Origin: Nocardia arizonensis
GTDB taxonomy: Bacteria; Actinomycetota; Actinomycetes; Mycobacteriales; Mycobacteriaceae
Length of the DNA: 64,000 nt
NCBI RefSeq assembly: GCF_001310275.1
Contig: NZ_LGYZ01000133.1
Location: 1 to 64,000, forward strand
Direction of reading: 5' to 3'
The first letter of the stretch is position 1. Every line of letters starts with the position of its first letter. Of this stretch, positions 53,678-62,980 are shown in pieces. The position numbers and the translations under genes were made by a program. The notes beneath the pieces were generated by a model. It saw only the letters and a list, made by a program, of their open reading frames with translations, did not search any database and was not told where the DNA came from.

Positions 53678-54342
53678 CGGCGATCGCCGATCGTGAGATG
53701 GCAGACCGACCCCTCGGGGGTTCGCGGGGTGATGAGCGCGGGCAGGTCGGTGTGCGGGTGTAGGTCCAGTGGTGTTCCCGGTTCGGATATGTGCCATCGA
53801 TGCTGTCGTGCGAATCGCTTGTGCATCGGTTGGGTGGGGTCGAGGTGTGCGTAAATGATCTGGACGTCGGATTCTTCGCAGATCTGGACGGCTCGGCGCA
53901 GCAGTGTGGAGCCGATTCCGCAGTGCTGCCACAACGCGTCGACGGCGATTCCGTGGACTTCGACGGTGCTCAGCGCCGCGTGGAGCACGGCGGCGTGTCC
54001 GGCATCGGCCAGGCGCACGCACAGTGGCATCGACGGTCCCGCGGTCAATCCACCGACCGGTATTCCGTCGACGAACGCGATCAGGGCCATCGTTCGTGCG
54101 GCGACGACGGTCGGGATGCTGACCGGTGCGCGTAGCCTCCGCAGGACGGTCGACGCGAATCCTCGCGTCAGTCCGGTGGACAGTAGTCGGGCGTCGTGGA
54201 TGCCGAGGAGGTGGCGTGTGGCCTGTCGTGGCATCGGGTTTCCGGCCTCGCGGCGCCAGCGGGCTACATCGCTCACTTCGTTGCGGGTGACGGCGTGGCG
54301 TATTTCGACCCCGGGTGCGGTCGAACGATCGGTGGTGAACAT
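53674..54342 (-). CDS. GNAT-like acetyltransferase
   Basis: 222 residues, ATG at 54342 after GAAGGAC. The core I-A-V-D-A-L-W-Q-H-C-G-I-G-S-T-L-L-R-R-A-V is the acetyl-CoA-binding motif A (R/Q-x-x-G-x-G/A). D-V-Q-I-I-Y-A-H-L and F-A-R-Q-H follow in order. The N-terminal 100 residues are unrelated to known GNATs. It overlaps the monooxygenase start (ATGA) and is probably translated together with it. Confidence 0.72.
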   Translation of the reverse strand: MFTTDRSTAPGVEIRHAVTRNEVSDVARWRREAGNPMPRQATRHLLGIHDARLLSTGLTRGFASTVLRRLRAPVSIPTVVAARTMALIAFVDGIPVGGLTAGPSMPLCVRLADAGHAAVLHAALSTVEVHGIAVDALWQHCGIGSTLLRRAVQICEESDVQIIYAHLDPTQPMHKRFARQHRWHISEPGTPLDLHPHTDLPALITPRTPEGSVCHLTIGDRR

Positions 54343-54445
54343 AGGGGCAGTCCTTCGGTGTGTTCTGCGGCAGGCGCGGCCGATGGGCGCGGTTGCGGGC
54401 GGGGGTTCGCGCGCCCGGCAACCGCGTCGTCGTCGTGTGCTGCCC

Positions 54446-55111
54446 TCAGCGGAGGTTGTGGGTGAAGAAGCGGTCTTCGCTGGAGGTGTAAATCCTCAGC
54501 TCGAGTCCGGCGAGGGAGTCGAAGTCGATAGCCGCGCCGGGGGTGTGGACGGTGAGTCCGCAGCTGCGATAGAAGGTCGATAGTGGTGGGGTGTTGGGGA
54601 ATTGGCCGTAGAGCACGTGGGATTTGAGTGCCCGCGAGGAGCGGATGGCACTGCGGACCAGGGCCGCTCCGGCGCCGGTGCGCCGGTGTTGTTCGTCGAC
54701 GGCCAGGACCTGGATCTCGCTGGTGCGCAGGAGTGCGAGCAGTAGGTGGTCGGGGCTGTTGGCGATGACGCGGGTCAGCAGCCACATGGTCGGCCCGCTG
54801 ATGACACCGCCGGCGATCTCGCCGTCGACAACGGCGACCGAGGCACTGGTGCGGGTGGCCGCAGCGGCAGGAACGCCGTGGGTGTCGAGGGTGCGGCGCA
54901 GCGTGGCGCGGGCGCTGGTGTGGCCGCTGCCGAGTAGTCCGTCCTGATGGAAGCCGAGTAGCTGCTCGACGAGGAAGTCCGGGTCGCCGACGCCGCTCAT
55001 GGCGGCCCAGCGCACAAACTGGTGTAGTTCGGCTTCGCTGTCGATCTCGCGCACGGCGATGCGGGGTTCGCCTCGATCGGTGTCGAGGGTGGCGCTGTGG
55101 TGGTGGGTCAT
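54446..55111 (-). CDS. GNAT-like acetyltransferase
   Basis: 221 residues, ATG after AAGAAGGA. Q-V-L-A-V-D-E-Q-H-R-R-T-G-A-G-A-A-L-V-R-S-A is the GNAT acetyl-CoA loop (R-R-T-G-A-G-A). F-Y-R-S-C-G-L is a typical C-terminal element. It is similar in size and layout to the next gene downstream, and the two may be distant duplicates. Substrate unknown. Confidence 0.75.
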   Translation of the reverse strand: MTHHHSATLDTDRGEPRIAVREIDSEAELHQFVRWAAMSGVGDPDFLVEQLLGFHQDGLLGSGHTSARATLRRTLDTHGVPAAAATRTSASVAVVDGEIAGGVISGPTMWLLTRVIANSPDHLLLALLRTSEIQVLAVDEQHRRTGAGAALVRSAIRSSRALKSHVLYGQFPNTPPLSTFYRSCGLTVHTPGAAIDFDSLAGLELRIYTSSEDRFFTHNLR

Positions 55112-55145
55112 GGTGTCGTCCTTCTTCAGCGGTGTGTGATCGCGG

Positions 55146-56003
55146 CTATTCGGGCTGCCAGTGGGCGGTGTGTTCGTGGTCGACGACGCGGCCGAACTGG
55201 ATGTCGGCGAAATGCATCCCGAACCCGCGGGTGTGGGGCTGCGCGAGTTCGCGCAGCAGCCGGGCGGCGGAGTCGCGCGACTGGGCGGGGTCGTCGTCGG
55301 CGGCGCTGGTCAGGCGTGGGTGGGTGATCTGGATCGGGGTGGTGAGGGCGTCGCCGAACACGACCAGGCGCTCGCCGAGGCTGTCGAGCAGGTAGCTGGT
55401 GTGGCCGAGGCTGTGTCCCGGTGTGGGCAGGGCGCGCACGCCGGGGAAGAACTCGCCGTCGGGTACCGGTCGGATCTGGGTTTCGAAGGTGGCCAGGACT
55501 TCCGGGGGTGTGCCGTCGGCGACGGCGAGCTCGCGGTGGTCCCATTCGGTGGCGCCGATCAGGATCGGGATGCCGGCGAAGATGTTGATGGTGGTGTCGG
55601 TGTGGGCCTGCCACAGCCAGCCGATGTGGTCCATATGCAGGTGGGTGAGCGCGACGAGGTCGATGTCGTTGACCGATTTCCCGGCCGCGGCGAGGCTGTC
55701 GATGAGTTGCCCGCCGCGCAGCTGCCCGACCGGGGTGGGCACGGCCAGGGGGCCGAATCCGGCGTCGATGAGCATGGCGCGGTTGCCGTATTCGATGAGC
55801 AGGGCGCCGACGCTGGCCACGAGGTAGCCGTCGGGGTCGACCAAAGCCGAGAACTGACGCCACACCTGGGCGTCGGCGTCGGGCAGCCAGCGGCGCGCGT
55901 CCAGCAGCGCCACGCCGTCGGGCAGGTAGGTCACGCGATGGTGCCCGAAGACTCGGCGGCGCAGTCCGGCCGGGCGGGTGAGTCGGTCGTTGGTGACGGT
56001 CAC
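55146..56003 (-). CDS. Metallo-beta-lactamase-fold hydrolase (lactonase-like)
   Basis: 285 residues from a GTG after GAGAAGGAG. T-H-L-H-M-D-H-I-G-W gives H121, H123, D125 and H126. G-H-S-L-G-H and F-G-D-A complete the dinuclear metal site. The long N-terminal strand region and the separate D-A-G-F-G resemble AHL-lactonase/AttM-like or other small-lactone hydrolases rather than beta-lactamases. Beside a Baeyer-Villiger-type monooxygenase it would fit lactone hydrolysis. Quorum quenching is another possibility and neither can be proved here. Confidence 0.82.
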   Translation of the reverse strand: MTVTNDRLTRPAGLRRRVFGHHRVTYLPDGVALLDARRWLPDADAQVWRQFSALVDPDGYLVASVGALLIEYGNRAMLIDAGFGPLAVPTPVGQLRGGQLIDSLAAAGKSVNDIDLVALTHLHMDHIGWLWQAHTDTTINIFAGIPILIGATEWDHRELAVADGTPPEVLATFETQIRPVPDGEFFPGVRALPTPGHSLGHTSYLLDSLGERLVVFGDALTTPIQITHPRLTSAADDDPAQSRDSAARLLRELAQPHTRGFGMHFADIQFGRVVDHEHTAHWQPE

Positions 56004-56172
56004 GGTGGGTTCTCCTTCTCGGGGTGTCCGAGATCTGTTGTCTCGGTGCGGGATCGGCCGACGGGTTCGTCGGCGGTCGCGATGGTTGTCGGGTCCGGGC
56101 GGGTCGTGTCGCCCGCGTGGGCGGGTCACGTCTGCTCCTGTGCTGGTTGCGGGCGCGCCGAGAGCGGCCAGG

Positions 56173-57090
56173 TCACGGGTCGGGTCCGGACTCGATGGCG
56201 GCCTGATGGTCGGCGAACTGGTCGAGGCGGGCGTCGTGGTCGCGTTCGGGCTCGACGCCCTGATCCGGATCGGGGTCGGTGACGGCCGCGGCGACCGCGG
56301 CGACGATGTCGTCGGCGGGGGCGGTGCGCGGTGTGGCGGCCAGTCGGGTGCGGGCCTGTTCGAGCCATTCCGTGGGGGCGGGCAACGCCGCGTCGGTGGT
56401 GTCGCGTTCGGGGGTTTTGGTGAGCTTTCGGCGCGCGGTGTCGCCGAAGGCGGCTCCGGTGTAGGTGTGCCACAGGGTGTCGAGGTCGTCGAGGGACAGG
56501 TCGCGGTAGAGGGTCAGGCGCTCATCGAGGCGGGCGGCGGCGGTGGCGGTGATGCGTTCGCGCTGGGCGGTGCTCATGCCCAGCGTTGTGGCGGTGACGA
56601 CGGCGCGCTGCCAGAGCGTGTGCATGTTGCGACGGAATTGGTGCTCGTCCACCGAGTTCGGGTCGACACGGATCTGGTGGTGGGCCAGCAGATGCTCGCG
56701 AACTGCCGCGACCGCGGCCATGTCGGTGAGCAGGCGGGTGTCGGAGGCGACCCGGTGGCGGTTGCCGCGCCGTGGTGTCGCAGGTAGGGGCGGGGGCAGG
56801 ATCTGGTGCGGGGTCCATGGCTGCTGGGAGAATCCGAGTCGCCGTGCGACATCGACCCAGGCGGCGGGCACCCCCGTGCTCCGGACCCTGACTTCGAGCA
56901 GGCCCCGCTCGCGGTCGACCCGATCGAGCTGTTGTTGCTGGGCGAGCCGATCGGTGACCGAGAGCCCCGCGGTGTCGAGCAGATGCCTGCGTCGGGTGGC
57001 TTCGGCGGCCAGCTCGTGCACGCGCCGCAATCCCTCGGCCTGATCGGACGGGATGTCGCGCACCCGCACCGGCAGCGAATTCGCGCTCAC
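56173..57090 (-). CDS. Transfer-operon helical protein (family member 4)
   Basis: 305 residues. GTG at 57090 overlaps the previous stop (GTGA); a GTG at 57093 is an alternative. Long helices with D-R-L-A-Q-Q-Q-Q-L-D-R-V-D-R-E-R, then H-T-L-W-Q-R-A-V-V-T-A-T-T-L-G-M-S and a Pro/Asp tail. The central W-Q/D-R-A-V/E block and the following L-x-L-D-D-L-D-T-L-W are also found in the proteins at 57.1, 62.0 and 63.0 kb. It ends the operon. Probably part of the transfer apparatus, by position. Confidence 0.6.
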   Translation of the reverse strand: MSANSLPVRVRDIPSDQAEGLRRVHELAAEATRRRHLLDTAGLSVTDRLAQQQQLDRVDRERGLLEVRVRSTGVPAAWVDVARRLGFSQQPWTPHQILPPPLPATPRRGNRHRVASDTRLLTDMAAVAAVREHLLAHHQIRVDPNSVDEHQFRRNMHTLWQRAVVTATTLGMSTAQRERITATAAARLDERLTLYRDLSLDDLDTLWHTYTGAAFGDTARRKLTKTPERDTTDAALPAPTEWLEQARTRLAATPRTAPADDIVAAVAAAVTDPDPDQGVEPERDHDARLDQFADHQAAIESGPDP

Positions 57091-57965
57091 CACGGACTCG
57101 CCTGCGCGCTCGAGAAAACCGGTGCGGTGCCGACGTTCTCGCCGACCCACGGCTCATCGGGAGCGGCGACATCGCTGAAGCGCACCTCGAGGCCCGATCC
57201 GTTGTCGCCGTGCAATAAGGATTGCTGGTCGCTGTCGGGCAGCGCCGCGTCCAGCGCCGCGCACAGTTCGCTGGTGGGCGCGGTCCGCAGTGCCTCGGGA
57301 GCAGGCAGTGCGGGGCTGGTCTCGGTATCGACACCGGCGGCGGCCAGCGCGGTGGCTTGTGCGGTCCAGCCGCTGGTGTCGGTGTCGGCGGCGGTGTGCC
57401 AGCGGTGCCGGATCTGCTCGGCCGCCACCCCCTCCAGGGTGGCCGCGCCCGCGGCGGCCCAGTCGTCGAGCTCGCCCCACAATTCGGTCGCCTGGTCGGC
57501 GGTCAGCCCGAGCAGGTTCGCCACACCGGCGGTGCGCATGTAGAGGGCGACCGTGTTCGTGCGCAGGCTCGCCGACACTGCGGTCGGGGTGTGGGCGTGC
57601 AGCTGTCGGTAGGCGGTGTCGAGGGCTGCCCATTCCTGGATTCGAGCCACGTCCTGGCCGAGACCGCCCAGGACTCGGTCCCAGTCGATCGGGCCGGGAC
57701 GGACCAGATACAGCTCCTTGCGCCAGCCGATCCCGCGGTCGCCGCGTGCGCGGGCCTGGTCGAGCCATTCGGCCGGTACCGCGCCCGCGGTGGCGGCGGT
57801 GAGCAGGTTCTCGCGCCCGAGGGCGTGGCGCTGGTACGCGCCGAACCACTGCGGTGAGGGTGCGCCATCGATTCCTTGCGCTTCGGTGAGCAGGTCCGCG
57901 AGGGCGCGACTGGAGTTCTGGACGGCCGCGAGTACGCGGGTCTGGGCTCGGGTGGGTGTGATCAC
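57087..57965 (-). CDS. Transfer-operon helical protein (family member 3)
   Basis: 292 residues, GTG overlapping the tandem-DUF4913 stop (GTGA). Helical, with R-E-N-L-L-T-A-A-T-A-G-A-V-P-A-E-W-L-D and L-G-L-T-A-D-Q-A-T-E-L-W-G-E-L-D-D-W. The latter corresponds to A-Q-I-T-E-N-E-A-A-T-L-W-G-D in the protein at 62.0 kb. A family relationship within the operon is visible by eye. Function unknown. Confidence 0.6.
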   Translation of the reverse strand: MITPTRAQTRVLAAVQNSSRALADLLTEAQGIDGAPSPQWFGAYQRHALGRENLLTAATAGAVPAEWLDQARARGDRGIGWRKELYLVRPGPIDWDRVLGGLGQDVARIQEWAALDTAYRQLHAHTPTAVSASLRTNTVALYMRTAGVANLLGLTADQATELWGELDDWAAAGAATLEGVAAEQIRHRWHTAADTDTSGWTAQATALAAAGVDTETSPALPAPEALRTAPTSELCAALDAALPDSDQQSLLHGDNGSGLEVRFSDVAAPDEPWVGENVGTAPVFSSAQASPW

Positions 57966-58894
57966 GGCTGCTCCTGGGTGTCCTCGCCGGGGGCGAGGAG
58001 TCGGTAGTCGGGGCCGAATCCGAGTCGTTCGATCACCGGGCGCGTGCCGGGCGCGCCGAACCAGTTGCGGGGCACACGGCTGGCGGTGAGTCCGGGCAGG
58101 TCGACGTGCTCGCCCGGTACGCAGCGGTGCAGGGGCCCGTTGGCGGCGTCGAGGACCAGGCGCATGGTGGGGTCGATACCGCGGGTGAACAGCGACGACA
58201 TCGCGGTCTTGTTCGCGGAGATGACCGCGGCCTCGAACGCGGCGTGCAGGAGCGCGAAGCGGACCGCGACGCTGTGGTGTTCCCACCAGCGGGTGCACCA
58301 GGTGTAGGTGCCCTCCCGGTGCTGGCCGGCGATCCGCACCGAGGTCACCGGCAGCAGCCAGTCCTGCACCCAGAGCCGGTAGTCGCTGAATCGCGGCGGC
58401 GGCGGTTTCTTCTTTTTCGCGCCGCCGTCCTCGCCGGTGCCGCTCCCCGAACCGGCACCGGCCCCGGCCGCCGACTCCGGGTCGGTGTCGGCGCGCGGGA
58501 TGATGCGTGGGAGTTGTTCGGCGGGAACGGGTTCGAACGGCAACGAGGGTGTCGTGACGTGCTCGGTCGGGGTGCAGCGGTGCAGCGGGCCTTGCGCGGC
58601 GTCGAGGATGACCCGGAAGTGCGGGTCGACGTGGCCGGTGACGAACGCGCTGACGCCGGAGCCGCGGGAGGCTTCGAACGCGGCGTGCAGGTGCGCGACG
58701 CGGACCGCGACCGCCCGGTGCGCCCACCACTGCGCACACCAGGTGTAGGTGTTCTCGCGGTTGCCGCCCGAGATCCGCACGCTGATCAACGGCAGCAACC
58801 ATTTCTCGGCGAAGGCCACGAAATGCGGATACGAGGGCTTGCGTGCCCGCGCCGTTTTCGCGGCCGGTGCCGCAGGCGGATTCGGAGTGCTCAT
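57962..58894 (-). CDS. Tandem DUF4913 protein
   Basis: 310 residues, ATG at 58894 (a GTG one codon before overlaps the coupling-protein stop). Residues 24-114 and 171-264 are two copies of DUF4913. Each has W-L-L-P, S-V-R-I, a T-Y-T-W-C-x-x-W-W-x-H core and G-P-L-H-R-C. A Gly/Ser/Lys linker (about 115-170) joins them. Single DUF4913 proteins are common near conjugation genes of actinobacterial plasmids, where their role is unknown. The paired W-C...W-W-x-H motifs could bind metal or a helical partner. Tight overlap with the coupling ATPase suggests a shared function. Confidence 0.75.
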   Translation of the reverse strand: MSTPNPPAAPAAKTARARKPSYPHFVAFAEKWLLPLISVRISGGNRENTYTWCAQWWAHRAVAVRVAHLHAAFEASRGSGVSAFVTGHVDPHFRVILDAAQGPLHRCTPTEHVTTPSLPFEPVPAEQLPRIIPRADTDPESAAGAGAGSGSGTGEDGGAKKKKPPPPRFSDYRLWVQDWLLPVTSVRIAGQHREGTYTWCTRWWEHHSVAVRFALLHAAFEAAVISANKTAMSSLFTRGIDPTMRLVLDAANGPLHRCVPGEHVDLPGLTASRVPRNWFGAPGTRPVIERLGFGPDYRLLAPGEDTQEQP

Positions 58895-60762
58895 CACTGG
58901 TCCCCCGCCCCGCCCGAAACGCTCGGATCGTCGTCACCGTCGTCGGGTGCGACAACGACGACGGACTGGCCGCTGGTGGCGAATTCCTTCAGCGATCGGC
59001 GGATGACCGGCGCGTAGTCGGTGTCCTGCCACCACACCTTCTCCACGAGCACCGGTCCGTGGCCTGGCAGTCGCACCAGGGCGCGGTCTTTCGGCAGCGC
59101 GGCGAGCGCGGAGACTTCGAGGATGGGTTCGGCCCGCCACGACAGGGTGCGGTTGGTGCCGCCCTGGCCGCGGCTGCGGGAGCGGTCGGCGACATCGTGC
59201 TGTCCGGCCATCTGCGACCAGTGCTGGAGGTAGTCCACCGCGGCGATACCGCCGCCGTAGACCTCGATGCTCTGGGCGCGCATCGTCTTGAGTCCGCTTG
59301 CGCCCCAGAGGTCTTCGCCCTGTTCGAGGACTTGCAGGATCGTCATGAGGATGATTCCGCAGCCCCCGGCGTAGGTGTAGTAGGAGGGCAGCTCCGAGAT
59401 GCGGGCACAGTTGGCGGCTTCGTCGAGCACACCGAGCAGCGGCACCGCCAGCCGCCCGTCAGGCCGGGCGCGGGCCGCAGTGAGGGCGGCTTCGATGATC
59501 TGCCCGACCAGTGCCGAGGTGAGCGGGGTGGCGCCGTCGGGTCCGGCCATCGACAGCGCGTACACGGTGTCGGTGGATTCGACGAAATCGACCGGCTTGA
59601 ATTCCGGCAACTCGTGCGTGCGCGACTGGATCTTCTTCTCGATCACGACCTTCGCCTTGGCTTCCCGCACGCGCAGGTGCGTGCGCGCGGGCGGGGTGAC
59701 CATCTGCGCGTAGTCGGCATCGGCGAGGACGTTCAAGAACCGTCTCGCCATGTCGTAGAGCCCGTCGCGCTGGCGGGCGTACAGGGCCTGGGACTCGCGG
59801 ATACGGTCGGCCGGGCGGCGCTGGCCGTGGGCGTCCAGGATCAGCGCCGGGGTCGGATCCTGGTCCTTGCCGAGCCACTCGGCCACGTGCAGCAGATCTC
59901 CGCCCGCACGAGCGGCGGCCAGGATGTAGAGAGCCAGCAACTCTTGGGCCCCGCCATCGAAATAGCTGTCCACCTTGGCATTCGCGGCCTGAGCCGCGGT
60001 GCCCGAGGACGCGGAGACGAAGAACCCCGCCAGCTTGCGCGCCGCCGGGAGCCCGGCGACCTGGGTCAGCAGGTTCACCCAGAACCCGCACACCGCGGTA
60101 CCGGTCACCCCTTGCAGATCCGTCACCCACACCCGGCCGCGTTCCTCACGGCCGCCCACGGTGTGGCGGTAGAGATCGGGTTTGTTGCTGGTGGCCAGGC
60201 ACGGCCCCCACGCCGCCAGCACCGCCGGAATCGCCCAGGCCATCGTCTTGCCGGTGCGGGTACCGGCCGCGATCGTCACCCCCAACTCCGTGGGCACGAA
60301 CAACTCGACCCCGCCGACCACGGTGCGCCCCAGCGGCGGGCCTTTCAGTTGCTGCACGTCCTCGGGCGCGTCGGCCAGCAACCGCTGATTAGCCGCGGCG
60401 TTGTCGCGAGCGCGGGCGATACGGATCTGGTTGGGGCGCTGCATGGTCCGCGCCGCCGCATCGATCTCGTGCAGTGTGCGCAGCAGCCGCCACCCGGCCA
60501 CGAGCACGCCCGCTTCGAGGCCGTAGAGGACAACGGCCACGAGTGTGGCCTGCCACGGCCACCCGGTGTTGCCGAGCACCACGGCCAGCAGGGCGGCGGC
60601 CGGGTTCCCGGTGACCGGTAACCCGGCCCACCACCGGCCCACCGACAATGCCGCCCACGCGGTGCCCGCGAGTGCGAGTGCCGCGAGGAACAGCAGCAGC
60701 ATCGTGGTTTCCTCGCCGACTCCGCTCTTGGTCCGTCGACGGGTCTCTCGTGTCGCGATCAT
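58894..60762 (-). CDS. TraD/VirD4-type conjugative coupling ATPase
   Basis: 622 residues from the ATG after CAGGAG. Two hydrophobic N-terminal regions (about 21-41 and 56-90) anchor it in the membrane. Walker A is G-T-R-T-G-K-T (167-173), Walker B G-V-L-D-E (444-448), and S-N-K-P-D-L-Y follows the P-loop as in FtsK/VirD4 proteins. The family docks the relaxase-DNA complex on the secretion channel. The C-terminus is acidic. The neighbours in this operon look like actinobacterial transfer-accessory genes, but the channel genes themselves are outside the window. Confidence 0.88.
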   Translation of the reverse strand: MIATRETRRRTKSGVGEETTMLLLFLAALALAGTAWAALSVGRWWAGLPVTGNPAAALLAVVLGNTGWPWQATLVAVVLYGLEAGVLVAGWRLLRTLHEIDAAARTMQRPNQIRIARARDNAAANQRLLADAPEDVQQLKGPPLGRTVVGGVELFVPTELGVTIAAGTRTGKTMAWAIPAVLAAWGPCLATSNKPDLYRHTVGGREERGRVWVTDLQGVTGTAVCGFWVNLLTQVAGLPAARKLAGFFVSASSGTAAQAANAKVDSYFDGGAQELLALYILAAARAGGDLLHVAEWLGKDQDPTPALILDAHGQRRPADRIRESQALYARQRDGLYDMARRFLNVLADADYAQMVTPPARTHLRVREAKAKVVIEKKIQSRTHELPEFKPVDFVESTDTVYALSMAGPDGATPLTSALVGQIIEAALTAARARPDGRLAVPLLGVLDEAANCARISELPSYYTYAGGCGIILMTILQVLEQGEDLWGASGLKTMRAQSIEVYGGGIAAVDYLQHWSQMAGQHDVADRSRSRGQGGTNRTLSWRAEPILEVSALAALPKDRALVRLPGHGPVLVEKVWWQDTDYAPVIRRSLKEFATSGQSVVVVAPDDGDDDPSVSGGAGDQ

Positions 60763-60811
60763 GCGCGCACTCCTGGATAAGGATCGGTGATCTGTTGGTG
60801 GACAGGTGTTT

Positions 60812-61813
60812 TCACAGCGACGCTCCGATGTCTCGGGACGGTTCGGGCTCGACGTCGACGTCGACACCGGGTTCGGGTTCAGGGTCGGGTGGATCGATGC
60901 CGTCGGCGTCGCCGAGGGCGGCGGCGACGGCGGCGTCGATGTGGGCGGTCGGGTCGGCCTCGGTGGTGGCGTGGGCGTAGGTGCCGTCCCGTCCGGCCAG
61001 GTAGGCGCGATGAATTTGTTCCGGGTCGGCCCCGGCCAGCGCCGCGTCGCCGCGTGCTTGGCGGGTCTGGTCGAGAAGTTCTTCCAGGCGCTCGATGAGG
61101 GCTTGGTCGTGGTTGGGCAGGTCGGCGAAGCGTTCGCTGGTGCGGGTGTGCTCGGCCGAGAGGTCCTGCACCCGCCGCAGCGCCGCAGCCCGGTCCACGC
61201 TGCGTCGGTCGGTGCCGGTATCGAGATCGCCGTCGAGTTCTTCGGCGTCGAGCAGGTCGTCGGTGGTGGCGATGAGCGCGTCGATCTCGGCCATCGAGAC
61301 CTCGGGGCCACGTCCGCCGAGTGCGCGGTCGACGGCGTTGCCGGGGCGTAGTTCGATAACGTTGGCCCGGTCCTGGGGGCGGGAGCGGGCACTGTCCTGC
61401 GCCGAGCCGGTGATGTCGGGCTCGACGCGGCCGGTCAACACCGCCGCCTGGCGCAGGCTGCGCAAGGTGAGGTCGTCGACGACCTCGTCACCGTCGGCGT
61501 GGGCCGCGGCGACGCGGACGTAGGCGGTGCGGGTGGTTTCCGGGTGGGACTGCCACGCGCGGGTGGCGGCATCCAATTGCGTCCACAACTCGTGGGCTTC
61601 GACATCGCCCGGATCGGCCCACCGGAGTGCCAGCAGTCGGGCTCGCTCGGTGAGTTCAGCGACCTGCTCGGATGTTTCGCCGAAGGGAGCGATCTCGCTC
61701 AGGTAGTGGTGGAGGGCGAAATCGGCGCGCAGCCGGGCTTCGCGGTCGTCGGCGGCATCGTGGTAGTAGCCGGGATCGGTGGGGGACCCAGGCTGCGACT
61801 GCGCCCAGCTCAT
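60812..61813 (-). CDS. Hypothetical acidic transfer-operon protein
   Basis: 333 residues, ATG at 61813 (GTG at 61819 is an alternative). Helical and acidic, with V-A-E-L-T-E-R-A-R-L-L-A-L-R-W-A and a D/E/P-rich tail (P-E-P-E-P-G-V-D-V-D-V-E-P-E-P). No known family. It precedes the coupling ATPase by 49 bases and is probably co-transcribed. Confidence 0.6.
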   Translation of the reverse strand: MSWAQSQPGSPTDPGYYHDAADDREARLRADFALHHYLSEIAPFGETSEQVAELTERARLLALRWADPGDVEAHELWTQLDAATRAWQSHPETTRTAYVRVAAAHADGDEVVDDLTLRSLRQAAVLTGRVEPDITGSAQDSARSRPQDRANVIELRPGNAVDRALGGRGPEVSMAEIDALIATTDDLLDAEELDGDLDTGTDRRSVDRAAALRRVQDLSAEHTRTSERFADLPNHDQALIERLEELLDQTRQARGDAALAGADPEQIHRAYLAGRDGTYAHATTEADPTAHIDAAVAAALGDADGIDPPDPEPEPGVDVDVEPEPSRDIGASL

Positions 61814-61989
61814 CGGCACCGCCCCAGCAGACGGTCAGCCGGTCGCGGCGGGTGGTGGTGTGGTTGGTACGGAATGGACATCGGCAGCCTCGTGAAAGAG
61901 AGGAATGCGGTGTCCCCGGGGTGGGTTCGATGTCGCGGCCAGTACCCGTGACCGGCGGCATCAACGAAACGCGAGGGTCGATCAACGGG

Positions 61990-62967
61990 TCAGGGGTCGG
62001 TGCCGTAGTCGTAGCGGTATCCGCCGTCGTTCTCCGGCTCCGGCCCGGGATCGGTGGCGGTGTCGAGCCCGGTGGTGTCGGTGGGCAGCGCGTCGTCGAC
62101 GGCGGCGGAGATGGCGCCGAGCGCGGCGGTGGCGTCGGCGGTGTCGATGAGTGCGGCGTCGATGAATTCGGCGCGCAATGTCGCGGCGGCGGCGGCGATC
62201 ATCTGTTGGGGTGTCGGCGGCAGCGCGTGCGCGCCGGCGATTGGGGTGCCGGTAGCCGGGTCGAGCGGCACATACGGCGGGATCGCCATCTCGGTGGAGG
62301 GTGTGGAGTAGGAATTCCATGCTTGGACCACGCTGAGTTCGTCTCGGATTTCCAGTCGCACGGCGTGGTCACGCCGATACGGTTCGGCGGCGTCGCCCCA
62401 CAACGTGGCGGCCTCGTTCTCGGTGATCTGCGCGGCGTGTGCCAGGGCGACGACGCGTTCGTGGCGCAACGCCATGTTCTGGGCGAACGTCTTTTCCGAG
62501 TCCGGGTTCGCCCCGTAGCTCCACCGTCCGGTCGCGATGCGGTCGCCGCGTTCGGCCGCCAACGCGGCCATGCGTTCCAGGTGCCACAGGTCCAGCCCGA
62601 GCATGTCCATGAAGAACGATTGGGCGGCGTCGTCGCGCCAGGGCATGGAGTCCTGTCGCGACAGGGCGTCCACGCGCGGCAGGGCGCTGTTCTCCCCGAG
62701 CGCGACCGCGTCCGCGATCCAGTCCTGGCGCACCCCCGCGGTCAGCGCGGTCTGCTCCGCGCGTTCGCGTTCGCCGGTCAGCGCGTCCAGATGCGCGCGC
62801 CAGGCGGATTCGGCGTCACCGCCGGGGTCCAGGGGCTCGAAGCCCTCCCAGCCCTCACCGAGGATGCGGGTGTGCTCGGCGGTGAGCAGCCGGATCTGGG
62901 TCAGCAGTTGTGCCTGCCACTGCACGACCGTCTCACGGGCCCGGGGCGGCGGGGGCGGTGTGCTCAT
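61990..62967 (-). CDS. Transfer-operon helical protein (family member 2)
   Basis: 325 residues, ATG at 62967. The N-terminus Q-L-L-T-Q-I-R-L-L-T-A-E-H-T-R-I-L and W-R-A-H-L-D-A-L-T-G-E-R-E-R parallel the next gene upstream (63.0 kb: W-R-A-H-L-R-D-L-E-A-E-Q). D-L-W-H-L-E-R-M-A-A-L-A-A-E-R also recurs there as D-V-W-T-L-E-H-M-A-V-I-A-L-E-R. The two are clear paralogues. Function unknown. Confidence 0.65.
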   Translation of the reverse strand: MSTPPPPPRARETVVQWQAQLLTQIRLLTAEHTRILGEGWEGFEPLDPGGDAESAWRAHLDALTGERERAEQTALTAGVRQDWIADAVALGENSALPRVDALSRQDSMPWRDDAAQSFFMDMLGLDLWHLERMAALAAERGDRIATGRWSYGANPDSEKTFAQNMALRHERVVALAHAAQITENEAATLWGDAAEPYRRDHAVRLEIRDELSVVQAWNSYSTPSTEMAIPPYVPLDPATGTPIAGAHALPPTPQQMIAAAAATLRAEFIDAALIDTADATAALGAISAAVDDALPTDTTGLDTATDPGPEPENDGGYRYDYGTDP

Positions 62968-62980
62968 GATCGCCGCCCGC

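Noticed and set aside
58843..60621. A 592-codon plus-strand frame opposite the coupling ATPase
   Set aside because: The minus-strand protein has intact Walker motifs and membrane segments; the other frame is low-complexity.
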